From: Dendrocalamus latiflorus
Lineage: Eukaryota > Streptophyta > Magnoliopsida > Poales > Poaceae
NCBI GenBank assembly: GCA_017311315.1
Contig: CM029650.1
Location: 11,846,253-11,910,252 of the forward strand
Reading direction: 5' to 3'
Length of the DNA stretch: 64,000 bases
A model generated the notes under the pieces. It saw nothing but the letters and a program-made list of their open reading frames with translations, had not been told where the DNA came from and searched no databases. The position numbers and the translations under genes are program-made. Position 1 is the first letter of the stretch; every line of letters begins with the position of its first letter. Shown piece after piece: positions 19,736 through 31,689 of this stretch.

Positions 19736-21891
19736 AAAAAAGCCGTCTTCGGCTTTTGATAGCCTAAAAATGTACTAAACAAGTAATACAACATGTATAC
19801 ATAGTATATATATTTGTCATTTACACTTCTTCCATTTTGCACATTAGGATTACCTAAAGGCATAGTGAATAAAAAGAATAACATATATGCATAGTATATG
19901 TATAAATCAATTATTGTGTCATTCTCATTATTTTGCACTAACCATTTAGTACAAGAAGCCATAAGATGTATCCATTGTAATATTGTCATTCACATCATTC
20001 TCCCACCCATGAGAAAAAGTCATCCTCGACTTTTCTAAGGACATAGACAAGATATCAAATGACAAATCCGATTAAGTTGTTCAAATATGGGCGAGAAAAT
20101 TTTAAGTGCCTTGCATACTTCAACTACGCTACTCTGATTACTTGTATATGATTGCATATCAAAAGGTAAATAAGTAGGTTTAAGAAATCTTTTAAAACAA
20201 GAAGCAATATTGTTGAAACTCATCTCATTGTGATCATGATATGTCACAAAAGATTGTTTATTCAGAATATGCTATTTCAATTTAGCAAGCTTATCACATG
20301 TAATGCATATTCGATAAACATAGAGCTTGTCATTTACACCATAATATACAATCAAATTAAACTTATATGTGTAGGTATAAGTACTAACTAGTGATTTTAA
20401 ATATAAAATTTCAGTAATATTCTCAATCACACTAGATAGCTCTCTAGGATCATCAAACATGATATAGTATAAAGAATCATCAGGAGATATTCTAGTAAGA
20501 ACTTCGTTATGAGTAATCAATTTTATATTATGTAAATTGAGCAAAAAAAATTTAGAATATGGAATTTCCGATTGAACACATAAGTTCACACAATTACTCA
20601 CCTTTTTCACATTTAAATTTAGTACCATGGTTATTACCTTTATTGACATCCTCAGTTGATGTAGGTGTTGTAGGTATCAAATCTTCATGATGAAACAACG
20701 GGGTAGGAAGCACTTCATCCCCATCTGTGGTTTTCTCATCTTGTGCTCCCAATGGCACCGATTGTTGAACATTTAAGTCTTCTTCTTTAATATCAACCTG
20801 CACAATGTGAGAAACAATACTAGAAGTAGATATTAATGTGTTAGTTTCAAAAATCAATCTCACTTTGTCTATATTCTACTTCTCTCTTTTCTTTTGGTGT
20901 CTCTCACACTCTTAATTTGGATGCTCTCAACCTCATATATAATAGAATCACACATATCACTCTTTTTAACACTTTCACTCAATTTGGCTATGTGGCTCTT
21001 GTCCTTACATGGATTTTGATGCATCTCAAGGGTTGTATGTAACTTCGAGACATCACTACATATCTTCTTGAGTGAAGGAAAAGTCTCATGCTCAGTCATT
21101 TTCTCATGTGTCGCACTAGTAGTGGCATAAGAATGGAAGGATGGCTTACATAGAACCATGGTGCATGATTCTCTTTAATTCTCTTCTCCTCCTCAATAGC
21201 ACAATTTACAAAATCATGCACACTACTAAAATATTTATGTTGAAGTGGAGCGGTGAGCTTAGAATTCAAGCCACCTTTGAAGTATGCCTTCTCTCTTAAT
21301 AGACTAGTGACACCATCACGACGCAATGCATCTTGTAGTTCAGAATAGTAATCTTGAACATTATTACTCCTTCGTGTAATCTTGAACAGTATTACTCCTT
21401 TGTGTGATATTCTCCAAATGGTGAAGCAATTCCCGCGCACAATAGGATGGTACAAACTCGCTTCTCATTACTACTTTCAAATCTGACCAAGATTTAATGA
21501 ATTATTTTTCAAATAGTTGTTGCCACCAACTATAAGCATAGTCTTCAAACTAAATACTTGGGAAAGCTTCTAAAATCTAAATACTTTCTTCATTCACCAT
21601 TCCCCCTCAAGATACTTCTCTGGATCATCATCGTCATAAAAAGGATCAAAGCTATCTTCTTACTGTTGTGAACGAAGTGCTCACAAATTATCATTCACTA
21701 TGTTTTTATGTAACACCTTCATTTGTTGATTGAACTCAATGTAGAGATCTTGTATATCCACCTTGAGTTGTCCCTTCATTGCAGTTTCTTGTTGCAATGT
21801 GCTTTTCAATGCCTGATATTAGAAGCGAGTCACCAGGGCATTAAAGTCAACATCATGCTCCTCACCATAGTTATCTTCGCTACCTGACATA
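19736..21891 (-). pseudogene. Gag-like coding region of element D
   Basis: A start at about 21891 gives MSGSEDNYGEEHDVDFNAL. Broken frames then give SWWQQLFEK, IKSWSDLKVVMRSEFVPS and, in the frame 21096-21455, VQDYYSELQDALRR, KAYFKGGLNSKL and FVNCAIEEEKRIKE: a plant retrotransposon gag capsid. Further on (20272-21159) come Ser/Lys-rich and then Tyr-rich parts without known domain, for example VYRICITCDKLAK. At least six in-frame stops occur in the first 400 bases. No pol domain follows. Confidence 0.7.
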
Positions 21892-23234
21892 GTTAGATTG
21901 TGTAAAGAAAACACAAAGCAATAACAGAGTATATGAATGATTAGTATAAATCACTCAATCTCAGTTTTCTCTCTCACCAACCTTTTCGAAGTGAATTAAG
22001 GCCAATAAAAACTTACAATTGGTAAAAGCTACAATAGCAAGTGATGATCAAGCGAATTTAAGAGTATTCACAATTGCACAACAACGGTTATTTAGTGGAG
22101 CTATGGAAGTGTATATCTTATACAATTTGAAATTCTTGATATTGTAAAGTTAAGTGATAATTCAAACTAGAATACTTTGCCTAAGTGCTGATCTAATAAG
22201 TTTAAGTGAAGTGTATGAACGCACACGCAAAGATCAATGTGATTCAGTGCAAATAAAGGAATGAGCTAAATAAAAATAATCTAAAATTGAGAATTAAATA
22301 GCTCATTTTGTACTAAGTATTAGGAGAGACGTTAGCCAATTGCAATAATATGAATATAAGGACACAAGATTGCTTAAAATAAGTAATTACACAATCTGAA
22401 AATTGTTGGCTAGAGTTGATCTTTAACTTTTTCTTCTTGCCCGGCCGACTAGACAAAATGTGGTTTTTTCACGCAAAAGCCCAAGTTTCAGAATGTGCAA
22501 AAAGCTAAAAGAACAGGCCCTTTAAGCAATTATCAAATACTAATCTCAAGATGAAAGGAAAATAGATATAAACGAAGCACTCAATCTCAAAAGATATGCT
22601 CGGCTATCTTAATTTGGCACAAAACTACCAGCAAGGAAAATTCAGCACAAGCCTGCAGATTTGACTTTGGAGAATTGGATTCGGATGCAATGCTTTCCAA
22701 GTGAAATCGGATGGGTATTCGGCAATGCACTCGGCAGGTTGGTGACGCAAACGAACAAAACCAGCTGCAATTCTTCTATTCAGGTTTTTTTTTTTTTTGG
22801 AGGAAGTGACCTGAACACCACCGATTAAATCAATGGGACTCGGTTTCAGGTTGTGGCATTCGGATGTTTGGATGGAATCCTTGCAAGGCCAAACAACAGC
22901 AAAGATCCAACCTTGTTCGGCAAAGCAATGATGTGACTACTGTAGCAAATCGGATTTTTTGGTGTTGATTTTGAGGAGTTCAAAAGCTACAAATTTTAGG
23001 GTTTTAGATTGGACTGAATGATTAAGTTACGTAAGAAGAACATGATGATCAGCACTTAAACAAAATTTCTAGTGGATGAAAACTTAATAAAAACTCACAA
23101 AAATAACAAATGCAAAAACTAGGGTTTGGATTTTTTTTCTGCTTTTATGATTATGGACTATAAGATATTAAATAAAAACAGCAAGGAAAATCAATCTAAA
23201 AGCTAGGTTAAATAATTCTACCGAGTCAACCGCG
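21892..23234 (-). other. Untranslated leader of element D
   Basis: About 1.3 kb between the primer-binding site and the gag start, AT-rich, with a 15-base T run near 22787. No open frame or repeat of note was seen. A long leader is usual for gag-only elements. Confidence 0.55.
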
Positions 23235-23245
23235 CTCGGATACCA
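23235..23245 (-). other. Primer-binding site of element D
   Basis: Minus strand TGGTATCCGAG follows the LTR end GTATCA after a two-to-three-base spacer. It differs from the common TGGTATCAGAG at one base. Confidence 0.7.
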
Positions 23246-23248
23246 AGA

Positions 23249-24290
23249 TGATACGGGTCATTCGATCTCCTAGACGTAGGATCGAGATACTCACGTGTAG
23301 CCTCTCAAATCGTAGTGATCCTCCGTTGCCAATACAAGAACGAATACTCTTTAATTCACAAGAACACATGGACCTGACTTCACGACCACCAAGCGAAGCC
23401 ATATCGTACGCCCAATTTCTAGTGAAAAGGTTAAACGATCTTGATTATCGACATACTCCCAACTTCCTCTCAAGATGGTTCAGCCATCATGGAAGAACAA
23501 GCAATCTGTTGTTTCAATCTATTATTTTTCTTGTGTTCAGTGTTCTATCCTACAAAAGAGAGAGAGGCGGCTCCTTACAGGCATCTCCCAAGTGCAATGC
23601 CCATGCATTTTCCTTGGCCTAAGGTCAATTCTTCTCTTGTTCAGCCAGAAGGAGCCGAGTCTAAACCTATTCGGCCCAAGAGACCAAACAAGCCTTCAAT
23701 CCTAGAAACACTGGTTCAACTCAAACTTCTAAATATTTTTACATGACCGATCCCTTGGGCTTTGACCGAACGCTTGGCACGCAGACCTATTCCCTTGGTT
23801 TAAATCTCAAACTTTCTAACCAGTCCAGCCATCAACGTAATGAACAAGGCTTCATGCCACACCACTTGAATTTAGCCAGAAGCATAACAGGCAAGCCGTG
23901 AGCACATCATGTGCTTGGCTTCCTTGTGATGCTCTCGGTCTTGTTTCTTGTCTTGTATCGCAATTCTGATTCGGACGTGGCCTTCTCAAGCGTGTGCACA
24001 TGCATCCCATATTTGTTTGCTTACCATCAAAGCTTGTTCTCTCATGGCTAGAGTAGCAAAGGTTGGTACCATCTTCCTTGTACTTCTTCATTGCTTTGGT
24101 CCTGAAGTCACAATATTCAAACCAAAGAAGGTACAAGAATTTGGCATCAGGTAGTATATCGTTCTCATCAATAGATGGTAGTGTATTAAGAAACAAATTC
24201 ACCTGATAATATTAAATGTGGCTCAATAATTCTTTCTAGTTAAATAATATATTTAACTGAGAAGTACATGATACATGCTTATCTGCATCA
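23249..24290 (-). repeat. 5' LTR of element D (1042 bp)
   Basis: On the minus strand it runs from TGATGCAGATAAGC (24290) to GACCCGTATCA (23249). It is the fuller of the two LTR copies. Its part right of 23505 is also present in the tandem duplicate 24951-26027. Confidence 0.85.
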
Positions 24291-24393
24291 AGTTACATTA
24301 TATACCTCTCCCCTCTATTGAATTTTAGGCTCCAGACACCCCATCAGGCCTCCCAAATCCCTAGTATCCACTGTTTGGAGTGTAACCACAACA

Positions 24394-24620
24394 GTTGTGA
24401 TGCCTCTTGAACAATGTCTTGGAAAATGTTGAGTGCCCACATACTGATCCAACAACTCATCAATCACTGGCATTGGGAACTTGTTCTTGGTCGTGAACTC
24501 ATTCAATCGACAGTAGTCCACACAGAACTTCCATGACCTATCCAAGTTCGAGGACTCTCACCAACAAACTTAGGAAAAGACAACTTGGGCCATGGGTTCC
24601 TTGACCCGCCGCCAAGGTCC
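24394..24620 (-). pseudogene. Element A: gag-to-RT deletion junction and RT N-terminal part (copy 1)
   Basis: Minus-strand frames show WPKLSFPKFVGESPRTW, a gag motif, directly followed in another frame by WKFCVDYCRLNEFTTKNKFP and PVIDELLDQ, the N-terminal RT of Ty3/gypsy. Everything between (rest of gag, protease) is deleted. The RT breaks off at B's LTR end (24393). Confidence 0.75.
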
Positions 24621-24662
24621 CTTGATGAGCATGATCCCGACCACGGTACTCCTTTTTGACCC

Positions 24663-24787
24663 GGATTGAGATCATCTGCCTTCAAAGTCACTGACTTTGG
24701 GTCACTGACGCGTGGGCCCCACGAGCCATGGGGCCCACACGTCAGTGACTCAACGTCAGTGACTTTGAAGGCAGAGGATACGCATCC
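24663..24787. mobile_element. 125-bp Mutator-type MITE
   Basis: Strongly palindromic: both ends lead into CTGCCTTCAAAGTCACTGAC on opposite strands, meeting at a GGGCCCCAC / GTGGGGCCC-like centre. It is flanked by perfect 9-bp copies TTTTGACCC (24654-24662, 24788-24796), the length expected for Mutator-type insertions. It is absent from the other duplicate. Confidence 0.85.
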
Positions 24788-25110
24788 TTTTGACCCTCCA
24801 TTGAACAGTTGGTGTGCGCTCCCTGGTGTAGGCATCAGCGTGTCGCTCGTCGCCACCCATAGGCCCCCTGGTGGTGCCGGTATGAACAATGCCTCAACCG
24901 CCCCCCCCCCTACTCTTTAGCCTTGGCCGCCAACTTCATCTGTGATGCCATCTGTTGTTTCAATCTATTATTTTTCTTGTGTTCCATGTTCTATCCTACA
25001 AAAGAGAGAGAGGCGGCTACTTACAGGCATCTCCCTAGCGCAATGCCCATGCACTTTCCTTGGCCTAATAATGATTCTTCTCTTGTTCAGCCAGAAGGAG
25101 CCGAGTCGAA

Positions 25111-25390
25111 GGTGGTGATCAACTCGGCTTAAAAGCTCATGGCTTATGGCTGAAAACACTGTAGCTGGCTGAAAAAAGCACTGTAGCTGACGGAGGCTTA
25201 TTTCGCATAATTAAATTTAAAAAATTTAAAAATATAAAAAATATGTTAGCCCATTACGTATAATACAAACAAATACGGGAAAAAAAGAACCGGCAAAAAA
25301 GCTCAACAAAAAACCAAAAGTTCAGAAAAAGTCGAAATTTATGAATAGTGAAAAATAAGCCAGAAGCCATAAGCCGAGTTGATCACAACC
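25111..25390. mobile_element. 280-bp MITE with about 20-bp inverted ends
   Basis: Left end GGTGGTGATCAACTCGGC and right end (other strand) GGTTGTGATCAACTCGGC differ at one base; CTTATGGCT follows nearby on both. The centre is AT-rich. It interrupts the sequence that is continuous in the other duplicate at about 23660. The exact target duplication could not be settled, so the superfamily is left open. Confidence 0.75.
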
Positions 25391-26119
25391 TATTCTGCCC
25401 AAGAGACCAAACAAGCCTTTAATCCTAGAAACACTAGTTCAACTCAAACTTCTAAATATTTTTACATGGCTAACCCCTTGGGTTTGACCGAACGCTTGGC
25501 ACACAAACCTATTCCCTTGGTTTAAATCTCAAAACTTTCTAACCAGTCCAGCCATCAACATAATGAACAAGCCTTCATGGCCACACCACTTGAATTTAGC
25601 AAGAAGCATAACAGGCAGGCTGTGAGCACATCATGTGCTTGGCTTCCTTGTGATGCGCTCTCGGTCTTGTTTCTTGTCTTGTATGGCAATCCTGATTTGG
25701 GCGTGGCCTTCTCAAGCGTGTGCATATGCATCCCATCCTTGTTTGCTGACCATCAAAGCTTTTTCTCTCATGGCTTGAGCAGCAAATGTTGGTACCGTCT
25801 TCCTTGGACTTCTTCATTTCTTTGGTCCTGAAATCATCACAATATGCAAACCTAAGAAGGCACAAGAATTTGGCATCAGGTAGTATATCGTTCTCATCAA
25901 TAGAAGGCAATGTACTAAGAAACAAATTCACCTGATAATATTTAATGTGGCTCAATAATTCTTTCTAGTTAAATAATATATTTAACTGAAAAGTACAAGA
26001 TACATGCTTATCTGCATCAATTTACATTCTATACCTCTCCCCTCTATTGAATTTTAGGTTCCAGACACCCCCTCAAGCCTCCCAAATCCCTAGTATCCAC
26101 TGTCTGGAGTGTAACCACA

Positions 26120-26760
26120 ACAATTGTGATGCATCTTGAACAATGTCTTGGAAAATGTCGAGTACCCGCAAGCTGATCCAATAACTCATTAATCACTGGC
26201 GTTGGGAATTTGTTCTTGATCGTGAACTCATTAAATCGACAGTAGTCCACACAGAACTACCATGACCCATCCAAATTCGAGGATTCTCACCATCAAACTT
26301 AGGAAAAGACAGGATGGGCAATGAATTCCTTGACTCGCTGCCAAGGTCCCTTGATGAGCGTGAATCTCCATTGAACAGTTTGTGTGTGCTCCCCCGATTG
26401 TAGGCATCAGCGTGTCACTTGCTGCCGCCCATAGGCCCCCTGGTGGTGCTAGTATGAACAATGCCTCCCCCCCCCCCCCCCCCCCCCCCCTGCGCGCTGA
26501 GGCCACCCCATTGCGTCCCTAATTTGCCATCACCTTTTGATCCTTGGAATTCTACTCTATAGCCTTGGGCGCCAACTTCATCTGTGCTGCCGTCTGTTGT
26601 TGCGTGGCCTTGATTGCCCCTACCTGCACGAATAGGAGATCAAGACTTTCCTTGATCGAAGCTAACTTCTCATCCGAATAATTTACCATTTCTCCCATCA
26701 CCTCTAGGACCAATTGGGTCTGCACCGAGGGTTTTAAAGGAGCCATGATGGTCAGACGCT
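26120..26760 (-). pseudogene. Element A: start of gag, deletion junction and RT N-terminal part (copy 2)
   Basis: A 64-codon frame 26552-26746 starts MAPLKPSVQTQLVLEVMGEM and looks like a gag N-terminus (helical, Gln/Lys rich), about 140 bases from the primer site. Further left are the C run (26467-26490), then RT blocks DYCRFNEFTIKNKFP and VINELLDQLAG (26250-26044). It parallels copy 1 and ends at the LTR end duplicated from B. Confidence 0.7.
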
Positions 26761-26887
26761 AAACCAAGCCAACCAGATTTGGGGATTTTAAAAAGATCGT
26801 TAGGATGAATGAAATCAATCCTGAGTTTTCCAACCTTCCTCTAGAATTTTACAACTCCAAGTTGAGCATATTCTCGATCGTACACAG

Positions 26888-26899
26888 CTATGATACCAA
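26888..26899 (-). other. Primer-binding site of element A
   Basis: Minus-strand TGGTATCATAGC, one base from the common TGGTATCAGAGC, next to the LTR end ATTACA at 26902. Confidence 0.65.
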
Positions 26900-26901
26900 A
26901 T

Positions 26902-27128
26902 TGTAATGTCCCTTGGCCATAGAAATTGTTGGATGTGAGATCCAGACCCAATTCATAACAAGAACTTGGTAGAGAAGAAAGAAGAACTAGGAAGGAAGCA
27001 AGATTTCTTTCTTTTGATAGCTTGTCTCATAGCACAACCATTTGCTTTCGACCTCACAACTATGGACACTTACAAGCAAACCCACCCCTAGTCCACTACT
27101 CATAGTAGCACAATTCGCACCATCCTCT
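26902..27128 (-). repeat. 5' LTR of element A (part), cut by element E
   Basis: On the plus strand it begins TGTAATGTCCCTTGG and includes GGATGTGAGATCCAGACCC, shared with the LTR remnant at 1655-1740. It is cut at 27128 by element E; the remainder should continue at 44489. Confidence 0.65.
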
Positions 27129-28628
27129 TGTTGTATTTCCAAGGGCATTTCAGAAATTTCTCAATTGGAAAAGAAAAGAGTGAGACCCACCTATCGGTGA
27201 GCCGACCCAAAGAGATAAGGGGATGAGACCTAGTCTCCTCCTGTGCAGCAGTTCATTTGGTGGATCTGGTCTCATCAATGGCGGCAGCTTCGGCAAGGAA
27301 AGGTGGCAGTGTCTGCGACCCAGGAGCCTCGGTTCCAGCCGTTGGTGGCCACCACGCTGATATCGCCTTTCTTCTCCTCCTCTCGGGTACAAAAGGAGGC
27401 CACCTCCTTTGTGAGATGGATCGGTGAAAACTTGAGTGAGCTCTCTCTTCATTCTAGTCTTTTCTTCCGGATTTGGCTTCGGAGCTTGGTCCTTGGGGCT
27501 TCTTCTCTGCTCCATAACCACCGATCTTGACAGTGCTCTATGGTCCCTAGTGCTCGGTGACGAGCACTAGGCCGGTGCTTCTCCAAGTTCTTGTGTGGCA
27601 TCCCTGCACATTGGCTTTGTTGATTCAGTGTGTCCTGAAAGGCAAAGGTGGGCACTGTACCTCCGATGCCCATGCCCTCTCACCGTGGCATAGCGGGGCG
27701 ATAGGTTTTTAGGGTCAGCATCTTCAGGTGTGTCTTGCCCTAGTTCTTGTCGGTGGTTTGCCCTTCCAGGTGGCTTTGAGTGCCATCTGCACTATGAGTA
27801 TTTTGGTTTTTTCTGATTGCAAACATTGTGAGCTGTGCTAGTTCATTAATCTCTGATATACGCTCTACTACTAGAACACATTGTTTGCTAGTGGGCTTGG
27901 TTTAAAGCTTTGTGATGAAACTTGTCTATTTCTGAGATTGATCTGATCAAACTAGTTAGAATTTAGCTGTATTAGGGATGCTTACTGTTTTTACTTGATC
28001 TTAGCATGTTGATCGTTCACTGTCAGTAGGGCTATTTCACATCAGTTTATATTATTTCTAGTCTTTTCACTATTCTGTAGCCTGTTAGCATTTCACTTTT
28101 AATTACCTGCTTTCCTTAAGAATCTATGTTCATTTATCTATATGGTTCGGTCAGAGCTTCTTAATAGGCTAAGTACTATTTCTTGAAATATTTCTTTTGA
28201 TGTGTCAACTGACAATGATCTGCTTATTTTGTGGATGCAAAATCTTGTGATAGTCTAGTAAAGCATATTTTAGAGCTCACATTCTAATTCAGGCTATCAT
28301 ATCAATTCTAGGAAGAGTTTAGACAATAGTATTGAGATGGCCAAGATTAATTCTTGAGCAACTCTACTCCTAAGAGCATAGTATCAATTAAAACTGAGCT
28401 CTAGGCTATTATAATTGATTCCCTATTCGTAAGAATGCTTTACATGCTCATTTCAATGGTAATATTGTTTCATGTGTTGAGTATATGCTTTGATATAAAT
28501 GGTATGGTAGAATTACATGTTTATGTGCAATTTCTATCATTTATGTACTACTGGAAATGTGTTTTAAATATGCTTCATTATGCTAGAGTTAAATCTGAAT
28601 ATTTGCTTATACCACATCATTTACAACA
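27129..28628 (+). repeat. 5' LTR of element E
   Basis: 1500 bp. The TATA position reads TACAAAAGG (27388-27396) where the 3' LTR has TATAAAAGG, so this copy has probably lost promoter strength. No standard Met-tRNA primer site is evident after 28628; the next bases are ATCCAGAAAATC. Confidence 0.85.
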
Positions 28629-28677
28629 ATCCAGAAAATCTAGTATTAAATAATTGGCTTTCTCATCTGATGTCGTT

Positions 28678-29465
28678 AAGCTGAAAGTATTTGACGGTGC
28701 CAACTTTAAATGTTGGCAGGCTAAAACTAAACTTTAGTGACTAATCTCAAATTATTTTGGATGATTTCAAATCCTCTAGTGTTTCCATTGGAAACTGCTG
28801 AAATGTCACGATGGGAGGATGTGAATAATTCAGTCTTAGCCCGTTTGTTAGCCATCTTGTCTAACTGGCTGTTCGATGTCTATGTTAACTTCTCCAATGC
28901 CAAACAACTCTAGGACAAACTTGATGAGAAGTATTTCGAAGGGGATAATGGCAATGAGTCTTACATAACTGCTGCCTACTTGAACCTTAAGATGGTAGAA
29001 GGGTGGTCAATGATGGAGCAGCTCCATGACCTACAACTCCATGTACGTGACTTAAGTCAGTACGACTGCATCCTGCCAAAGAAGTTCCAAGTTACTACCA
29101 TCGTGGTGTGACTTCGTGACCACTCGTAGACATATGAAGGAGTGCTTGACTCTCAATGAGCTGTCAGCTGCAATGAATGTCGAAAAGCATGCCAGAGCCA
29201 GTGACAGCACAGGAAAGGCTCATGTTCAGGCTCATCAGGTGGGGGTCAAGAGTGCTGGCAGCTCTGGAAAACCAAAGGTCAAGAATCAACCCCAAATCAA
29301 GCTCCAAACAAAGAAAATAAAGAAGAAAAAGGAGGACATCATTTGCTATGTTTGTGGGGAGGCTGGTCATAAGGGCAAGGGTCCTTCTCCTAGTTGTCAT
29401 AAAGGCCGCAAGGCTGATGTGAATGACGCACTTGCTAGCTCCAGTTTAGAAGAGTGTATATCTTA
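28678..29465 (+). pseudogene. Gag of element E
   Basis: The frame begins around LKVFDGANFKCWQAK, a copia gag start. A TAG at about 28736 replaces an expected Trp. The intact part 29116-29466 has a basic stretch (KIKKKKED) and a zinc knuckle ICYVCGEAGHKGKG, whose last Cys is missing at the usual place (H followed by KGKGP), so the CCHC finger is damaged. Confidence 0.75.
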
Positions 29466-29479
29466 GGCCTTTATGGCAA

Positions 29480-31689
29480 TCCATCAATTGATTCATGGAT
29501 TGATACAGGTGCTATTAGATATATATGTGATGATCGATCTTGTTTCTCTTCATTTCAAGGTGAAGGTATTGGGTACGTCCTAATGGGGAATGAAGCTGTT
29601 GTGATAGTGCGTGGGATTGGATAGGTTTGCTTGAAGCTCACTTCAGGCAAAACACTCATCCACAAAGGCGTACTATACATACCTATGATGACTCGCAACC
29701 TCCTGAGAGGGTCGATGCTATGCAGGCAAGGAATAAAGTTTGTTTCTGAGTCCAATAAGGTTGTGTTGGCCAAATTTGGTAATTTTGTGGGCAAAGGCTA
29801 TGATAGCGGAGGCATGTTTCGCTTATCCATTCTTGATTTGAATAATGTAAACATTTTTAATGTTTTCCATTGCAATAAAACTCATGATGTTTGGCATTCT
29901 CATCTATGCCATGTTAACTTTGATGCCATTGTACGGTTGAGCTATAATTATGAGAAGGGTTTAAAGTGTGAAGTGTGTGTGTGCAAGCAAAGCAACCCCG
30001 AAAACCTTTTCATAGCGTTGACGAGCAAAGCACCTCTCCACTTGAGCTAATCCATTCTAATCTTTGTGAGATTAATGGAATATTAACTAAAGGTTGCAAA
30101 CGTTACTTTTTGACTCTCATAGATGATGCAACTAAGTATTGCTACATTTATTTACTTAAGTCGAAAGATGAAGCACCAGAACACTTTAAAGTCTATAAAG
30201 CCAAAGTTGAAAATTAGCTAGAAAAAAATCAAATGGTTAAGATTGGACCGATGTTGTGAATACGTCTCAAATGAATTCTGTTAATTCTGTGAAGAAAGTG
30301 GAAAAATTCATAAAATTACTCCACCATACTCACCCCTATCGAATGGAATAGCCGAAAGAAAGAACCGAACTCTATATGACTTGGTTAACGCCATGCTCCA
30401 GAGTTTAGGCATCCTGGACTACTGGTAGGGTGAAGCAGTTCTCACACATAATTATGTTCTGAATAAGATTCCACCTCGCAATCAGAAGGAAACACCCTAT
30501 GAAGGATGGAAGGAAAGAAACCTAACTTGTCATTTCTTCAGACGTGAGGATGCCTTGCAAAAGTGCATGTACCATTACCAAAGAAAAGAAAGCTTGGTCC
30601 TAAGACTGTCGATTGTGTTTTTAAGGGTATGCTATAAATAGCACAACTTATAGATTTCAAGTGGTCAAATCTGAGGTAAGTGACATTGCTACAAACATAG
30701 TGATGGAATCTCATGATGCGACATTTTTTGAACATGTGTTTCCTATAAGACCAAATGAAGTCATTGACCATACTGGTTCAGATGAACACTCTACTCTTCC
30801 TAGTGTAGATAACACCGCTCCAGAGTTGGAATGAGGAGAAGTAAGAGGCAGAGGACAGAAGAGTCACTTGGCCATAATTATGTCGCCTATGTTGTGGATG
30901 ACGAACCACGAATCCTTTCAGAGGCATACGCATCCCCAGATGTGGATTACTAGAAGGAGGCAGTCCGTAGCGAGATAGATTCCATCATAACTAATGGAAC
31001 GTGGGAGATTACATATCTTCCACCTGGATGTAAGCCAGTGAGCTGCAAATGGATCTTTAAAAAAAATCGTAGACCTGACGGTACTATAGAAAAGTACAAG
31101 GCCCATTTAGTGGCTAAAGATTTTACATAAAAGGAAGGAGATGACTATTTTGATACATAATCTCCTATGACTTATTTACCCACAATTCAGCTGCTTCTAG
31201 CACCAGCTGCCGCATACAAACTACAAGTATATCAAATGGATGTAAAGACCGCTTTCCTAAATGAAGAGTTGGATGAGGAGATTTATATGCAACAGCCCGA
31301 TGGCTTTATGGTTGAAGGGCAAGAAAAGAAAGTATGTCAATTGATTAAATCCGTGTATGGCCCAAGCAAGCTCCCAAGCAATGGCATGAGAAATTTCATA
31401 ATACTATGTCCTCAGTCAGCTTTTGTGTAAGAAAAGCCAATAAATGTGTCTACTATCAGTTCAGTGGGGGCAAAGGTGTCATTCTATGTCTATATGTAGA
31501 TGATATATTGCTTTTTAGGACCAACATGGATGTAATCAATAGATCAAAGTCTTTCCTCTCCTAGAATTTTGATATGAAAGATCTAGAAGAAGCTGATGTT
31601 ATTTTAAACATTAAGCTTATAAAGGATGAGAACGGGATTACTCTTTCACAATCCCATTATGTGGACGAGGTCCTAATTAGATTTGGATC
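29480..31689 (+). pseudogene. Protease, integrase and N-terminal RT of element E
   Basis: Protease: WIDTGAIRYICDD near 29500 (catalytic DTG). Pre-integrase: DVWHSHLCHVNFDAIVRLS and CEVCVCKQ near 29890-29990. Integrase core: LIHSNLCEI has Asn at the first catalytic Asp; the second Asp region near 30250 is broken by a stop; PYSPLSNGIAERKNRTL keeps the Glu. RT: KAHLVAKDFT, VYQMDVKTAFLNEELDEEIYMQQP and LYVDDILLF near 31495 (catalytic YVDD), broken by several stops. The frame is cut at 31689 by element F within GSVGP-like coding and resumes at 41685. Confidence 0.8.

Larger units (their letters stand above)
16144..24290 (-). mobile_element. Element D: gag-only LTR retrotransposon (TR-GAG type), minus strand
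   Basis: LTRs at 16144-19723 (interrupted) and 23249-24290 share ends (minus strand TGATGC...GTATCA). There is a primer site at 23235-23245 and a polypurine tract at 19724-19735. A perfect 5-bp duplication AGTTA flanks the whole (16139-16143, 24291-24295). The 3.5-kb interior encodes only a gag-like protein; no protease, integrase or RT was found, so the element must have moved with another element's enzymes. Confidence 0.85.
2119..24393 (+). mobile_element. Element B: decayed Tat-like Ty3/gypsy retrotransposon with many nested insertions
   Basis: B is bounded by related LTRs at 2119-3432 and 15904-24393, each interrupted by other elements. It has a decayed TGGCGCCGT-type primer-binding site and remnants of gag and of a Tat-type additional RNase H on the plus strand. 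Both outer flanks are minus-strand RT pieces of element A. The expected 5-bp target duplication is not clean: GTGAC stands on the left, and GTTGT or GTGAT on the right depending on the exact end. The whole-element call is therefore inference from LTR pairing, strand and flanks. Confidence 0.6.
15904..24393 (+). repeat. 3' LTR of element B, interrupted by element D
   Basis: The left part 15904-16143 starts TGTTGGGGGAG and carries the CCACTGAGAG, AAGACCCCAAGAGGGCATTTG and CATGGCTATAAATA (TATA) words of the 5' LTR. The right part 24296-24393 carries the end, including CCCTAGTATCCACTG and ACCACAACA. AGTTA is duplicated at the break (16139-16143 and 24291-24295). Without element D the LTR is about 340 bp. 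Confidence 0.75.
23505..26592. repeat. Tandem segmental duplication: 23505-24950 and 24951-26592
   Basis: The two units share, in order, part of D's 5' LTR, the end of B's LTR, and the RT/gag remnant of A. TCTGTTGTT stands at the start of unit 1 (23505), at the junction (24951) and at the end of unit 2 (26593), so the event joined two sites of 9-bp microhomology. Unit 1 alone has the MITE 24663-24787; unit 2 alone has the MITE 25111-25390 and an expanded C run (26467-26490). Confidence 0.85.

Noticed and set aside
26467..26490. Run of 24 C as a functional element
   Set aside because: The equivalent place in the other duplicate has about 10 C; simple slippage or an assembly problem is enough.
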